Positions 1 through 8,290 of a DNA stretch of 64,000 bases are shown here, one piece after another (position 1 is the stretch's first letter; each line of letters opens with the position of its first letter). The DNA comes from Stigmatella aurantiaca. Its GTDB lineage: Bacteria; Myxococcota; Myxococcia; Myxococcales; Myxococcaceae. Location of the stretch: the NCBI RefSeq assembly GCF_900109545.1, contig NZ_FOAP01000017.1:62001-126000 (forward strand), read 5' to 3'. The notes under the pieces are model-generated. The model was not told where the DNA came from. It made no database searches and worked only from the letters and a program-made list of their open reading frames with translations. The translations under genes and the position numbers were made by a program.

Positions 1-104
1 CTCTGGGCGAAACCTGGCTGGGCTTGCAGCACCGCCAGCAAGGCGCCGAAAGCGAGAAAGGGCGTTCGACGGGGACGTAACGGTGAGGATGGGAAGGGTT
101 TCAT
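1..104 (-). CDS. N-terminus of a secreted protein (partial)
   Basis: The reverse strand carries an ATG at 104 and stays open to the window edge, giving 34 residues. They form a clear Sec signal peptide: a basic, proline/serine-rich start (MKPFPSSPLRPRRTP), a hydrophobic core (FLAFGALLAVLQ) and a likely signal peptidase I site near QPGFAQ. The mature protein lies outside the window, so its function cannot be judged. The gene is divergent from the DUF1801-HEAT gene and shares with it the intergenic stretch containing a TTGACA-type dyad (216-238). Confidence 0.65.
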   Translation of the reverse strand, partial: MKPFPSSPLRPRRTPFLAFGALLAVLQAQPGFAQ

Positions 105-215
105 CAGGGTTCCGGGTGGTTGCAACCCCTGACTCAGCAACGGCCGTGCCGATGTTTGGCCAAGCGCTGCGCGAGGACGGAGCCCGGAGCGTGCGTGTCC
201 AAGGGCACCGCTGAC

Positions 216-238
216 ATGTCAACGGGCCGCTTTGACAT
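216..238. promoter_or_regulatory. TTGACAT inverted repeat between divergent genes
   Basis: ATGTCAA and TTGACAT are perfect 7-bp complements separated by nine bases. A further partial copy (CTGACAT) overlaps the left arm. The right arm contains a consensus -35 hexamer TTGACA (232-237) facing the plus-strand gene, but the best -10-like match (TAGAAC, 257-262) is 19 bp away, which is long. It could be an operator or a chance dyad. Confidence 0.3.
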
Positions 239-269
239 GGCGGAGCGGGGGCGAGGTAGAACGCCCGTC

Positions 270-412
270 ATGAAGCCCAAGTCACCGAAGCCCAAGCCGC
301 CGAGGGCCCCGCGAAGTGGAACGCGCCCAGCTTTCTCACCCAGGAGCACTTCGCCACCCTCAAGCTGCACCCACCGAAGGCCGTCCAGGTCGTCTTCCAC
401 ACGGGGGCCAAG
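270..412 (+). pseudogene. Frameshifted N-terminal part of a DUF1801 domain
   Basis: ATG 270 follows a GAGGTAGA ribosome-site-like sequence and reads MKPKSPKPKPP before turning into arginine/serine-rich nonsense. In the frame one base back, from about 290 onward, the sequence reads AAEGPAKWNAPSFLTQEHF and continues without a stop into the gene at 413. WNAPSF is typical of the start of DUF1801 (YdhG-like) domains. No start codon in that second frame lies upstream of this motif, because a TAG sits at 257. A single missing base between about 290 and 311 explains everything. It may be a real mutation or a sequencing error. Confidence 0.55.
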
Positions 413-1132
413 GTGAAGGCCGATGCCAGGCCCCTGAAAATCGACGATCCCTCCGGCCTGCTGAAGTGGGCTGCCCCGGACCGGGCCGTGGCCACCTTCG
501 CCAGCATGAAAGACATCAAGGCGCACAAGGTGGCCCTGGTGGGCCTCGTCCGGCAATGGCTGGCGCAAACCAGTCCCGCCCAGGACGCCACGCCCTCGAA
601 CTTCGAGGAGCTCTGGTCCACGGACCGGCAGGTGCAGCACCGGGCGTTCGTGGACGTGATGCAGGCCACGGCGCAGCCCGTGGACTGGGCCTATGACGTC
701 TGGGAGGAGCTGCTCCAGAACCTGACCCACGAGGACAACCACCACCGCGCCATCGCCGCCCAGGTGCTGTGCAATCTGGCCAAGAGCGACCCGAAGAAGC
801 GGATGCTCAAGGGCTTCGATGCGCTGTTCGCGGTGACGCGGGACGAGCGCTTCGTCACGGCCCGGCATTGCCTCCAGTCGCTGTGGAAGGTGGGCGCGGC
901 GGGCCCCGCGCAGCGCAAGCGCCTCCTCGCTGCGCTGGAGCGCCGGTTCGAGGAATGCGCCCCGGAAAAGAACTGCACGCTGATCCGCTATGACATCTCC
1001 CAGAGCCTGCGCGACGTGTATGACGCCACCCAGGAGCCCGGCGTCCGGGAGCTGGCCCTGCGGCTCATCGAGACCGAGGAGGACCTCAAGTACCGCAAGA
1101 AGTACGGTACCGTCTGGAAGAAGACGGGATGA
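413..1132 (+). CDS. DUF1801-HEAT repeat fusion protein (5' end frameshifted)
   Basis: Reading from GTG 413 gives 239 residues. Residues 1-55 are the C-terminal half of a DUF1801 domain (KIDDPSGLLKWAAPDRAV). Residues about 60-235 form an all-helical HEAT-like region with acidic and aromatic helices such as VDWAYDVWEELLQNLTHE and KDRHCLQSLWK-type repeats. The true start is probably ATG 270 in another frame (see the upstream pseudogene entry), so 413 is only the first start compatible with the visible frame. DUF1801 and the HEAT part occur as separate proteins elsewhere, as far as I recall, so this looks like a fusion. Biochemical function is unknown; HEAT repeats usually bind proteins. Confidence 0.6.
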   Translation: MKADARPLKIDDPSGLLKWAAPDRAVATFASMKDIKAHKVALVGLVRQWLAQTSPAQDATPSNFEELWSTDRQVQHRAFVDVMQATAQPVDWAYDVWEELLQNLTHEDNHHRAIAAQVLCNLAKSDPKKRMLKGFDALFAVTRDERFVTARHCLQSLWKVGAAGPAQRKRLLAALERRFEECAPEKNCTLIRYDISQSLRDVYDATQEPGVRELALRLIETEEDLKYRKKYGTVWKKTG

Positions 1133-1150
1133 GAGGGTTGAGAGAACGAT

Positions 1151-2311
1151 ATGGTGATTCGAAGCATCGGAAGCCGCGTGCTGCGTGCGGGGCGGTGGAG
1201 CGTGTTGGTGGGGATGGTGTTGATGGGCTGTTCCTCCGAGGAGTCCAAGCCTCCTGAGGTGGAGAACCCGGAACCCACCCTGCCCGAGGGGTGTACGGAA
1301 ATCACGCTGGGGACGCTGGTCAATGGCATTCAAATCTCTCCGGTGAAGTACGGGGGCCAGCCGACCTTTCAGGGAACGTTTGGCGCGTTTGGGGACCCGG
1401 CGGTGGCGGACACCGCCTTCATCCGGTTGGATGCGAACACGGTGCCGGGCGCGTATGACCTGGCCACGGGGGGCTCCAACCTCTTCACGTGTGAGCAGTG
1501 TGTGTATGGCTATCAGGACGCGGGCGCGGGGCAGAAGCTGTTCGTCGCGGTCTCGGGCTCGCTGACCGTGGTGAACCAGGTGTCGCTGGAGCAGGTGCAG
1601 GGCGTCATTGAGAACGTGACGCTGCGCGAGTCGGTGAACGCGGCGCCGCTCAGCGCGCCGTACCGGGGCAGCGCGGTGGTGGACGGGGGAGAGTGCAAGT
1701 GGATCCGCCGCGCGGAGTGGAGCACGGTGCGCCCGGGTGGGTGTGATCCCCGCCAGGGCTCGCCCACCGCGAACTTGCCTGGGCAGACGTGCGTGGCGGT
1801 GAGCTACGCGGCAAACGACGGCACGCTGGAGAACTCGCAGGGCACCAAGACCCAGGGCGAGGCCTGCACCTCCACGCCGCCCGCGAGCGCCGAGGGGCTG
1901 GCCACGACGGACTGTGCGCAGGGCTATGCGTGCTCGAAGCGGTTCACGGCCGAGGGCCAGTGCCTGAAGGTGTGCGATCCGCTGGCCGCGGTGCCCGGGT
2001 GCCCAGGCGGCACCGTCTGCGGCGTCTACGGCCTGTGCATCGAGCAGTCGGTCCTGGAGCCCATCGGCTTCGCGTTCGACTCGGCCCTCATCGGTCAGAC
2101 GTGCACCGATAGCTTCGCCGAGTTCTGTGGCGTGGAGGGCGCGCGCGGCATCTGCGCCGACCTGGGAGGCGGGGCTCCCGCGCTCTGCTACCCCTATGTG
2201 CGCGCCCGGTCAGACTGTGGCCCGGGCGAGGAACTGGGCTACGTCAGCTATCCGTTCTCCGGGGGTGGCTACGACCGCACCTTCGGATGGTGCTACCCCG
2301 ACGGCCTCTGA
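1151..2311 (+). CDS. Cysteine-rich secreted lipoprotein, unknown function
   Basis: 386 residues starting at ATG 1151 behind a GAGAG sequence. A basic N-terminus and the lipobox VLMGC place the lipid-anchored cysteine at residue 27. The mature part starts with a short acidic and proline-rich linker, followed by a beta-rich segment. The C-terminal half has many cysteine pairs (CEQC, CDP..C, CGVYGLC), as in extracellular disulfide-stabilised modules of myxobacterial surface proteins. It begins 18 bp after the preceding gene and may be co-transcribed with it. I do not recognise the family. Location in the outer membrane or cell surface is inferred from the lipobox. Confidence 0.75.
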   Translation: MVIRSIGSRVLRAGRWSVLVGMVLMGCSSEESKPPEVENPEPTLPEGCTEITLGTLVNGIQISPVKYGGQPTFQGTFGAFGDPAVADTAFIRLDANTVPGAYDLATGGSNLFTCEQCVYGYQDAGAGQKLFVAVSGSLTVVNQVSLEQVQGVIENVTLRESVNAAPLSAPYRGSAVVDGGECKWIRRAEWSTVRPGGCDPRQGSPTANLPGQTCVAVSYAANDGTLENSQGTKTQGEACTSTPPASAEGLATTDCAQGYACSKRFTAEGQCLKVCDPLAAVPGCPGGTVCGVYGLCIEQSVLEPIGFAFDSALIGQTCTDSFAEFCGVEGARGICADLGGGAPALCYPYVRARSDCGPGEELGYVSYPFSGGGYDRTFGWCYPDGL

Positions 2312-2336
2312 GCCCCGGGGCCTGCCCCGCCTGGCA

Positions 2337-2375
2337 GGCGTCCCGGTTCCGTAGAATACGAGGAGCCGGGACGCC
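2337..2375 (+). promoter_or_regulatory. Long inverted repeat enclosing a TAGAAT box
   Basis: Arms 2337-2350 and 2362-2375 pair over 14 bp with one G-T wobble around an 11-base loop that contains TAGAAT (2352-2357), a good -10 hexamer. The repeat lies 12 bp before ATG 2388. A second stem (GCCTGCC 2320-2326 with GGCAGGC 2333-2339) overlaps its left arm by three bases, so the two are mutually exclusive in RNA. There is no T-tract, so it is not a plain terminator. It may act as an operator over a promoter or as a leader hairpin. Confidence 0.4.
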
Positions 2376-2387
2376 GTCTGCGGTGGC

Positions 2388-2966
2388 ATGTTCATCCCCC
2401 GTTCGCACGTCCTGAAGGGTGGCAGTGTGGTCTTGGCCGCGGTGCTGTTCTCGCTCTCCGGCTGTGTCGGTGTGGCCAGGGCGGAGCCGCCGGTTCAAAG
2501 AGAGGGCTCACATGCTCATCGCCCACCCCCTCCTCCTCCCCCGCATCGGCCCCCTCCGCACCGGCCTCCTCCTGCTCCCCCCACGTCCACCTTCAGCGTC
2601 CCACCTGACCGCGTTCCACCCCATGGCCTGTGCCGCATCTGGTACACCGGCCTTCCTCCGGACCGGCAGCCCGCTTCGATGAGCTGTGGTTACGCGCACC
2701 GGACAGCCCGGTCCTCGGGAGGCCTGGTGATCAAAGCCCACTCGCCCCGGTCCTTTCAGACAGGGGAGGTGGCGGCGACGGACTACGGGCCGGTGGACTT
2801 CCATGGCGTGCCGCCGGACCGGCTCCCGCCCCCCGGGCTCTGCCGCGTCTGGCTGGAGGGGGTTCCTCCCGACCGGCAGCCTCCTCCCATGAAGTGCCGG
2901 GATGCCCATGCCGCTCAGCGCCGCTCGGGCGGCCGGGTGCTCTTCATGCCCGCCTCGGATCTCTGA
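2388..2966 (+). CDS. Proline-rich lipoprotein with duplicated PPDR motif
   Basis: 192 residues. The signal sequence ends in the lipobox SLSGC (Cys26). A PPPPPPHRPPPHRPPP-type linker (about residues 45-70) precedes two copies of one module: PPDRVPPHGLCRIWYTGLPP followed by DRQPASMSC, and PPDRLPPPGLCRVWLEGVPP followed by DRQPPPMKC. Each copy carries two cysteines, so each may close its own disulfide. Similar C-R-x-W...PP...C segments occur in assorted bacterial envelope proteins, but I know of no assigned function. It is probably anchored in the envelope, with the proline linker spanning periplasm or peptidoglycan. Confidence 0.7.
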   Translation: MFIPRSHVLKGGSVVLAAVLFSLSGCVGVARAEPPVQREGSHAHRPPPPPPPHRPPPHRPPPAPPTSTFSVPPDRVPPHGLCRIWYTGLPPDRQPASMSCGYAHRTARSSGGLVIKAHSPRSFQTGEVAATDYGPVDFHGVPPDRLPPPGLCRVWLEGVPPDRQPPPMKCRDAHAAQRRSGGRVLFMPASDL

Positions 2967-3023
2967 GCGGCCAGGGGCGTGTTAACGTGGCGGGCGCTTC
3001 GACGCCCCTGAGGTCCGCGCGCC

Positions 3024-3671
3024 ATGGCGATGATTCCTTTCACCCGCAACTACACCGACCGCTCCAACAACTTCGGGTTCCAGTTCGAGTTCCAGTGCGA
3101 CAAGTGCCGCAACGGCCACATGTCGCCCTTCATCGCCAGCAAGGTGGGCATGGCCACGGGCCTGCTCAAGGCGGCGGGTACGCTCTTCGGAGGCACCCTG
3201 TCGCGCGCCGCCTACGCCGGGCAGCACGTGAAGGATGCCCTGCGGGGCAACGCGTGGGACGAGGCCTACGGCGAGGCGGTGGCCGAGGCCAAGCCGCACT
3301 TCCGGCACTGCTCGCGCTGCGGGCACTGGGTGTGCCCCCAGGCATGCTGGAACGAGGCGCGGGAGCTGTGTGAGGACTGCGCGCCGGACCTCCACGAGGA
3401 GGCCGCGCACATCCAGGCCCGGGTGGCGGTGGAGCAGGCCTGGGACAAGGCGCGCAAGGTGGACCAGGTGGCGTCGCTGGACATGAAAGCCCCGCGCTCG
3501 GCGGCGGTCTCCGCCTGTCCGCATTGCCAGGCGCGAATCTCGGGCGGCAAGTTCTGCTCGGAGTGCGGCAAGCCCCTGGCGGCCGCCAAGGTGAACTGCA
3601 CGGAGTGCGGCGTGGCGCTGAAGCCCCGGGCCCGCTTCTGCTCGGAGTGCGGCACCCCCCAGGGCCCATAA
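3024..3671 (+). CDS. Zinc-ribbon protein
   Basis: 215 residues starting ATG 3024 (a second ATG lies two codons on). No signal peptide. An N-terminal CDKC pair and a central cluster (CSRCGHWVC, CWNEARELCEDC) suggest one or two metal sites. The C-terminus holds two tandem double-Cys ribbons (CPHCQARISGGKFCSECGKP and CTECGVALKPRARFCSECGT), typical of DZR-type zinc ribbons. A charged helical linker (about residues 125-160) separates the halves. Likely a cytoplasmic protein-protein or nucleic-acid adaptor; specific role unknown. An intrinsic terminator follows. Confidence 0.75.
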   Translation: MAMIPFTRNYTDRSNNFGFQFEFQCDKCRNGHMSPFIASKVGMATGLLKAAGTLFGGTLSRAAYAGQHVKDALRGNAWDEAYGEAVAEAKPHFRHCSRCGHWVCPQACWNEARELCEDCAPDLHEEAAHIQARVAVEQAWDKARKVDQVASLDMKAPRSAAVSACPHCQARISGGKFCSECGKPLAAAKVNCTECGVALKPRARFCSECGTPQGP

Positions 3672-3676
3672 AGACA

Positions 3677-3732
3677 CAGGGCACCTTCCCCGGAAGGAAG
3701 ATGCCCTGGCTCACCCCTCCAGAGGGGTTTTA
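3677..3732 (+). terminator. Intrinsic terminator region between convergent genes
   Basis: Two hairpins fill the gap between convergent genes. The first pairs CAGGGCA (3677-3683) with TGCCCTG (3702-3708) around a smaller CTTC/GAAG stem. The second, CCCCT-loop-AGGGG (3714-3727), is followed directly by TTTTA, so it resembles a rho-independent terminator for the zinc-ribbon gene. The T-run overlaps the stop codon of the opposite gene. Confidence 0.6.
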
Positions 3733-5067
3733 GAAGGTCAGCAGCGCGCCCGTCTCGATGCCCAGCGTGGTGCGCACCGGCTCGGCGCGGGGCACATCCA
3801 GCGCCTGGAGCCGGAAGTGCGAGTGGAAGAGGAAGCCCTCCAGCACCAGGGCGAGCTGGCGGGAGTGCCGGAACTCGTAGCCCACGCGCACCGAGCCGTT
3901 GTGCAGCATGCCCGGGCCGGTGCCGGAGAGGGCCGCGCTGCTGAAGGCGGGCGCCTCGCCGTTGGCCGGCGGGGTGCCGTAGCCGTAGCTGGGCAGCACC
4001 TTCTCGGAGTCCAGCACCTTCTGGTAGCCGCCCATGCCGTAGACGGCATGCTTGGGCGTCAGGCTCTGGCGCACGGAGATGAAGCCGCCCAGCTCCTGCA
4101 GGTCATCGGTGGCGCGGCCCGTGGCCAGGGTCAGCAGGCCCAGGTTGGCGGAGTTCTGGCCGTAGTTGAACTCCACGCGCACGTTGGTGTCCGCAGTGGG
4201 CGCCAGCTCGGTGAAGGCCGCGGCGGCGAAGGCGGTGCGGAACGTCTCGTCCGGCGTCTCCAGGTTGAAGGGCAGCCGCGTGGCGATGGCCGAGGCGCCC
4301 ACCCGGCTCTTGCCGAACTTGTAGGCGCCGCGCGCCGCGAAGGTGGGCAGGAAGCCCAGCTCGAACGCCGCGTCCTTGGCGGTGTTGTTGGGCGTGGGGA
4401 AGCCGAGCGCCACGCCCAGCTCCAGCGCCGGGTTGCTGTAGAGGTACTTCAGCTGCTGGCGCATGAAGGCGGAGTTACCGCCCACGAAGAGGGCGCCCAC
4501 CAGGTTGATGCCGTGCGGGTTGAGGGGCGCGTGCAGATCCCAGTCCTGGCCCAGCGACAGGGTGTGGCCGGGATGGAAGACATAGTCCACGTGGGCGATG
4601 CGCACGCGCGGCAGGCTGGCGACGGTGGGCGTGGCCTTGCTGAAGTCGACGAAGTCGAGCTCGAGCTGCGCGCGCGCCTGGCCCTTCTCGTTGAGCCAGA
4701 AGCCGACGCGGGACTGCGCCACCTGGAAGCTGAAGCGGGAGCGGTCCGGCAGGTTGGAGAAGACGGGGTTGCCCGCGGCGGTGATGGCCGAGGCGTTCGG
4801 CTGGCTGTAGGACTCCACCGCGCCCGAGGCGGCGATGATGCGCGGGTTGAAGGTGCCGTAGAAGCGGAAGATGTTCTCCTCGCCCGCGGGGGCGGCGGGG
4901 GGCGCGGGCGGCGGCGGGGGCGGCGGTGCGTCCGCCGGGGCAGGGGGCGGAAGCGGTGTGGCTACCGGCGCGGTGACTTCTCCAGCGGCGGGGGACTGGG
5001 CCAGCGCGGGGGTGGCAGCACAGAGTCCTCCAGAGACGAGCAGTGCGGCGAGTCGGGCAGAGGTCAT
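3730..5067 (-). CDS. Porin-like outer membrane beta-barrel protein
   Basis: 445 residues. The start is ATG 5067, behind GGAG and giving a clean signal peptide (MTSARLAALLVSGGLCAATP, cleavage after ALA). A 40-residue Pro/Ala linker precedes the barrel. Alternating amphipathic beta strands with aromatic girdles (RFSFQVAQSRVGFWLN, LSLGQDWDLHAPLNP, VRVEFNYGQNSANL) run to a terminal phenylalanine, the BAM recognition residue. The layout resembles DcaP/porin_4-type porins, with a proline-rich region in place of an N-terminal coiled coil. Probably a passive outer membrane channel; the substrate cannot be told. Confidence 0.7.
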   Translation of the reverse strand: MTSARLAALLVSGGLCAATPALAQSPAAGEVTAPVATPLPPPAPADAPPPPPPPAPPAAPAGEENIFRFYGTFNPRIIAASGAVESYSQPNASAITAAGNPVFSNLPDRSRFSFQVAQSRVGFWLNEKGQARAQLELDFVDFSKATPTVASLPRVRIAHVDYVFHPGHTLSLGQDWDLHAPLNPHGINLVGALFVGGNSAFMRQQLKYLYSNPALELGVALGFPTPNNTAKDAAFELGFLPTFAARGAYKFGKSRVGASAIATRLPFNLETPDETFRTAFAAAAFTELAPTADTNVRVEFNYGQNSANLGLLTLATGRATDDLQELGGFISVRQSLTPKHAVYGMGGYQKVLDSEKVLPSYGYGTPPANGEAPAFSSAALSGTGPGMLHNGSVRVGYEFRHSRQLALVLEGFLFHSHFRLQALDVPRAEPVRTTLGIETGALLTF

Positions 5068-5339
5068 GTCTTCTCCTGGGGCCGGGCACAATGGCCCCCT
5101 GCCGGGGCCCTGGCAAGAAGCTGCCTCGTGCCTCCGGGCGAGGGGACGCACCGGGGCCCGGGGCATGACACGCTGAGTCAGCCGTTGACGATGCAAGGTT
5201 CAGACGCTCCGGAGGAAAAGCCCGGGAGCCGGCACATGCCACGTCCTGGGGTCGGGGCCCCCTCCCGCCAGGGCCAGCACTCCTTACCTCATGGCCGCGC
5301 ACGGCATCCCGCCTGCCGCTTTCGAGCTGGAGCTCCGCC

Positions 5340-5669
5340 ATGAATCGACGCTCACTGCTGCTGCCGGCCTGTGCCGTCCTGCTCCTGCTCCTGCCGGGGT
5401 GTGGCGAGGCCCTGGCCGCGTGGGCTCCCGCGGACGGCGCGTTTCCAGGCGAAGAGGACGTGGCCGGGAGCGCGTTCGACACGCAGTGCCGGGCGGCCTG
5501 TTCGGTGTCCAAGACGGGCGCGGGGATGTGCCCGTACACCTCCGGGGGCCGGGGCAGCGCCTCGCTCCTGGAGGGCTGCGCGAAGGCCTGCGGCAAGGCC
5601 AAGGAAGAGGCCGGGGTGAAGATTCCCCCGGGGTGTGCGATTCAGGCGTGTGAGTACTCGGGCTGCTGA
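5340..5669 (+). CDS. Small cysteine-rich lipoprotein
   Basis: 109 residues from ATG 5340, with GGAG just upstream. The hydrophobic leader ends in LLLPGC, giving lipidated Cys21. The mature 88 residues contain eight more cysteines in pairs (CRAAC, MC, CAKAC, CAIQACEYSGC), so a compact four-disulfide fold is likely. I do not recognise the family. It stands alone, upstream of and in the same direction as the EcsC-like gene but 100 bp away. Confidence 0.65.
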   Translation: MNRRSLLLPACAVLLLLLPGCGEALAAWAPADGAFPGEEDVAGSAFDTQCRAACSVSKTGAGMCPYTSGGRGSASLLEGCAKACGKAKEEAGVKIPPGCAIQACEYSGC

Positions 5670-5690
5670 GCCCCGCGCCCGGGGCGTGGC

Positions 5691-5719
5691 TTGACAGCCC
5701 TGGCGATGTCGACAAGCGT
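5691..5719 (+). promoter_or_regulatory. Possible promoter upstream of the EcsC-like gene
   Basis: A perfect -35 hexamer TTGACA (5691-5696) lies 73 bp before ATG 5770. The expected -10 position, 17 bp on, reads AAGCGT, a poor match. The call therefore rests on the -35 alone. Confidence 0.25.
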
Positions 5720-5769
5720 CCCTGGCATTCCCGGAGCCCACGCGCCGGGATTTCCCGCCAGGGGGCCCC

Positions 5770-6504
5770 ATGCCGCAGTCCGAGGAGCAGAGCCAGGGAA
5801 GCCAGTTGCTGACGGCGGTCGAGCGGATCCTCGCGGACACGGACAGCCTGGTGGCCCTGGCCCAGGAGCACCTGCGCCGGGCCCAGGCGCGCGCGGGAGA
5901 GGACGGGCCCGCCACGCGCGACGCGGCCGCCGAGTCGGTGGTCCAGCACTTCTCCCTGCGCACGGCCATCACCGGAGGCCTGACGGCCGCCCCGGCGATG
6001 TTTCCCGGGGCCGGGACGCTGCTGGCCGTGGCGGGCGGGGCCCTGGCGGACATGGGGCTGATGCTCAAGTACGAGGTGGAGATGGCGCTGGTGCTCAGCC
6101 ATGTGTACGGCTTTGACATCACCCGTCAGGACGAGCGCCAGCTGGCGTTCCTGCTGGCCTCCGTGAGCGCGTATGACGCCAAGAGCGGGGGCAACTTCTT
6201 CATGGACGTGGCCCAGGCCGAGGGCGTCGCCGTCTGGCGCTACACGCCGCGCCAGGTGTCCAAGCTGCTGGTGAGCGTGATGGCGAAGCTCGCGCTCTTC
6301 AAGGTCTCGAAGGGGCTCCTGCGTGCGCTGCCGCTGGTGGGCATCGCGGTGGGCTCCTCCCTGAACAAGGTGCTCACCCAGCGCGTGGGGGAGCGGTGCA
6401 TCCGCGAGCTCAAGACGCGGCGTCAGCTCGTGAAGAAGCCCGCCCCCGCGAAGAAGGCCGCGAAGCCCTCCACCGCGAAGAAGGCCCGCAAGAAGGCGGT
6501 TTGA
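5770..6504 (+). CDS. EcsC-family protein with Lys/Ala-rich tail
   Basis: 244 residues. The core (about 55-215) has the features of EcsC-type proteins: an amphipathic glycine-rich segment (TAAPAMFPGAGTLLAVAGGALADMG), conserved VYGFDI and a second glycine-rich amphipathic stretch (RALPLVGIAVGSSLNKV). The C-terminal 28 residues are a lysine/alanine repeat (KKPAPAKKAAKPSTAKKARK), likely intrinsically disordered and able to bind acidic polymers or membrane. EcsC is associated with an ABC exporter in Bacillus, but none is adjacent here. Function is unproven; peripheral membrane location is inferred. Confidence 0.7.
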   Translation: MPQSEEQSQGSQLLTAVERILADTDSLVALAQEHLRRAQARAGEDGPATRDAAAESVVQHFSLRTAITGGLTAAPAMFPGAGTLLAVAGGALADMGLMLKYEVEMALVLSHVYGFDITRQDERQLAFLLASVSAYDAKSGGNFFMDVAQAEGVAVWRYTPRQVSKLLVSVMAKLALFKVSKGLLRALPLVGIAVGSSLNKVLTQRVGERCIRELKTRRQLVKKPAPAKKAAKPSTAKKARKKAV

Positions 6505-6597
6505 GCGTCATTCCGATTAGGCGTCGATTCACGTGAAATCGTGATTTGATAGGGGTTCGCCGGAACCTCTGTTGTGTCGCGGCGTGGGAGACGTCGA

Positions 6598-8256
6598 ATG
6601 CATTCGAGACGGTCGTGGCAGTCCCTTTCCTTCTTCGCGCTCACGGCGCTCCTGGGGTGCGCGGGGGGCGAGGAGTCCCTGGAGCCCGCTCCGGCCGAGC
6701 CCGCCCCTCCGGTGGTGGAGGCCGCGCTGGCGCCCAGTGGCTGGGAGCGCACGCTCGTCCAGGCGGGCCTGGCCGACCCGGAGGTCTACAAGGAGAACGA
6801 TGACCTGTTCTTCCTCACGGGCACGGGCGACTCCCGGTCCATCCCCATCTACGAGACGAATGACCTGACGGCCTTCCGTTTCAAGCTGGGCTACAACCCG
6901 TCGGTGGTCGACCCCGTCTACGACTACTGCCTGCTCTGGGCACCGGACCTCAACAAGTCCAACGGGGCGTACATCCTGACCTTCTCGGGCCAGCGCGTGG
7001 CCAACGGCGCGGCGTGCCCGGCGGCGGGGCTGGAGGTGACGACCTTCTCGGCCTCGGCGCCCGACCTGAACCTGCGCTTCGGCGTGCCCCAGCCCATCAA
7101 CCCGGGCACCCCGTATCCGCGCAGCCTGATCACCACCGGGTGCGTGGCGGAGGGCTGCAACCGGACCGTGCGCATCGACGCGGCCACGTACAACGACCCG
7201 ACGGGCCGCTGGTTCTTCTACGTGTGGTTCGACCGGGGCAACAACATCTCCGCGTTCAACACCGTCGCGCCGGGCACCGTCTACAACGTCACCGGCCCCG
7301 CGCTGAACGCGCTGCCCGCGATGGAGGAGGGCATCAACGAGGCCCCGGAGATCATCAAGCGCAACGGCATCTACTACCTGCTCTTCAGCCACGGCTGGTA
7401 CAACAGCCAGTACGCCATGAGCTACATCATGGCGGACTCGCTGCCGCAGCTCACCCGGGCGCGCGCGGTGCGGCGGCTCTCGCAGGCCATGCGCAACGCC
7501 TCCGGCCAGCTCATCCAGAGCCACGGCCACAACGCCATCGTCGAGCGGCGCGGCGAGTACTTCAACTTCTTCCACGTGGGCGTCTTCCAGCCCGCGGGCA
7601 CCTTCACCTCGCGCAGCACCTACAAGCAGAAGGTCGGCTTCAAGCCGGACGGCACGATGCACTCGCTCAACCAGGTCAACGTGCGCTGGCCGCACAAGGC
7701 GGGGTACAGCTACTCGTTGGACCTCGTCCTGCGCGACGGCTCGGTGGTGGGCCCCTGCCTGGACGTGAACCGGCTGGGCACCGCGAACAAGGTCACCTTC
7801 GACGGGGTGTGCTTCAGCGCGAGCAACCGCATGGTGAACAAGGGCGACATCGCCGCCATGCGCATCTTCTACGCGAACAACGGCGTCTGGGGCCCCTTCG
7901 CGGAGGCAGCCTATGACGGCATCTCCGACGACGTCCTTGTGTCCCTGCCTGGGGGCTCCCCCGCGTTCGTGGACCTGACGTGGAACGAGAAGCAGACCGG
8001 GGCGCAGTACTCCGTGGATGTGCAGCGCCGCGACACGGGGGCGTGGATCGGCCCCTGCATCGGCGTCAACACCATCAACAAGTCCTTGGCCTGGACGTAC
8101 AGCGGCCGGTGCACCACGCCGGGCATCGACGTGCCGCTGTCCAACATCAGCACGTTCCGCATCTGCTCGGCGGTGAATGGAGACTGGTCCCGCGCCACCT
8201 GTGGCGCCGCGGCCTATGACGGCCAGGGCATGCACGTGCCCGTCCTCATTCCCTGA
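6598..8256 (+). CDS. GH43-like beta-propeller lipoprotein
   Basis: 552 residues. ATG 6598 is preferred over GTG 6574 because GGGAGA lies six bases before it and it yields a lipoprotein signal (ALTALLGC, Cys21). Residues about 50-360 look like a five-bladed GH43/GH62-type propeller. LADPEVYKENDDLFFLTGTG supplies the likely catalytic base Asp60. EGINEAPEIIKRNGIYYLLF supplies the likely acid Glu248. Residues about 370-552 contain two copies of a beta module, each with a GPC[LI].VN motif and a paired cysteine, perhaps a carbohydrate-binding module. Probably cleaves arabinan- or xylan-like glycans at the cell surface. It is followed after 34 bp by a discoidin/GH13-like gene, so an operon is likely. 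Confidence 0.75.
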   Translation: MHSRRSWQSLSFFALTALLGCAGGEESLEPAPAEPAPPVVEAALAPSGWERTLVQAGLADPEVYKENDDLFFLTGTGDSRSIPIYETNDLTAFRFKLGYNPSVVDPVYDYCLLWAPDLNKSNGAYILTFSGQRVANGAACPAAGLEVTTFSASAPDLNLRFGVPQPINPGTPYPRSLITTGCVAEGCNRTVRIDAATYNDPTGRWFFYVWFDRGNNISAFNTVAPGTVYNVTGPALNALPAMEEGINEAPEIIKRNGIYYLLFSHGWYNSQYAMSYIMADSLPQLTRARAVRRLSQAMRNASGQLIQSHGHNAIVERRGEYFNFFHVGVFQPAGTFTSRSTYKQKVGFKPDGTMHSLNQVNVRWPHKAGYSYSLDLVLRDGSVVGPCLDVNRLGTANKVTFDGVCFSASNRMVNKGDIAAMRIFYANNGVWGPFAEAAYDGISDDVLVSLPGGSPAFVDLTWNEKQTGAQYSVDVQRRDTGAWIGPCIGVNTINKSLAWTYSGRCTTPGIDVPLSNISTFRICSAVNGDWSRATCGAAAYDGQGMHVPVLIP

Positions 8257-8290
8257 TGTGGCTGTTCCCGGACTCCAGCGAGGCATGGCG

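Noticed and set aside
3817-5343. Plus-strand open frame of about 500 codons antisense to the porin gene
   Set aside because: Composition (Arg, Gly, Val, His) is that of a shadow frame. The minus strand has a signal peptide, barrel strands and a terminal Phe.
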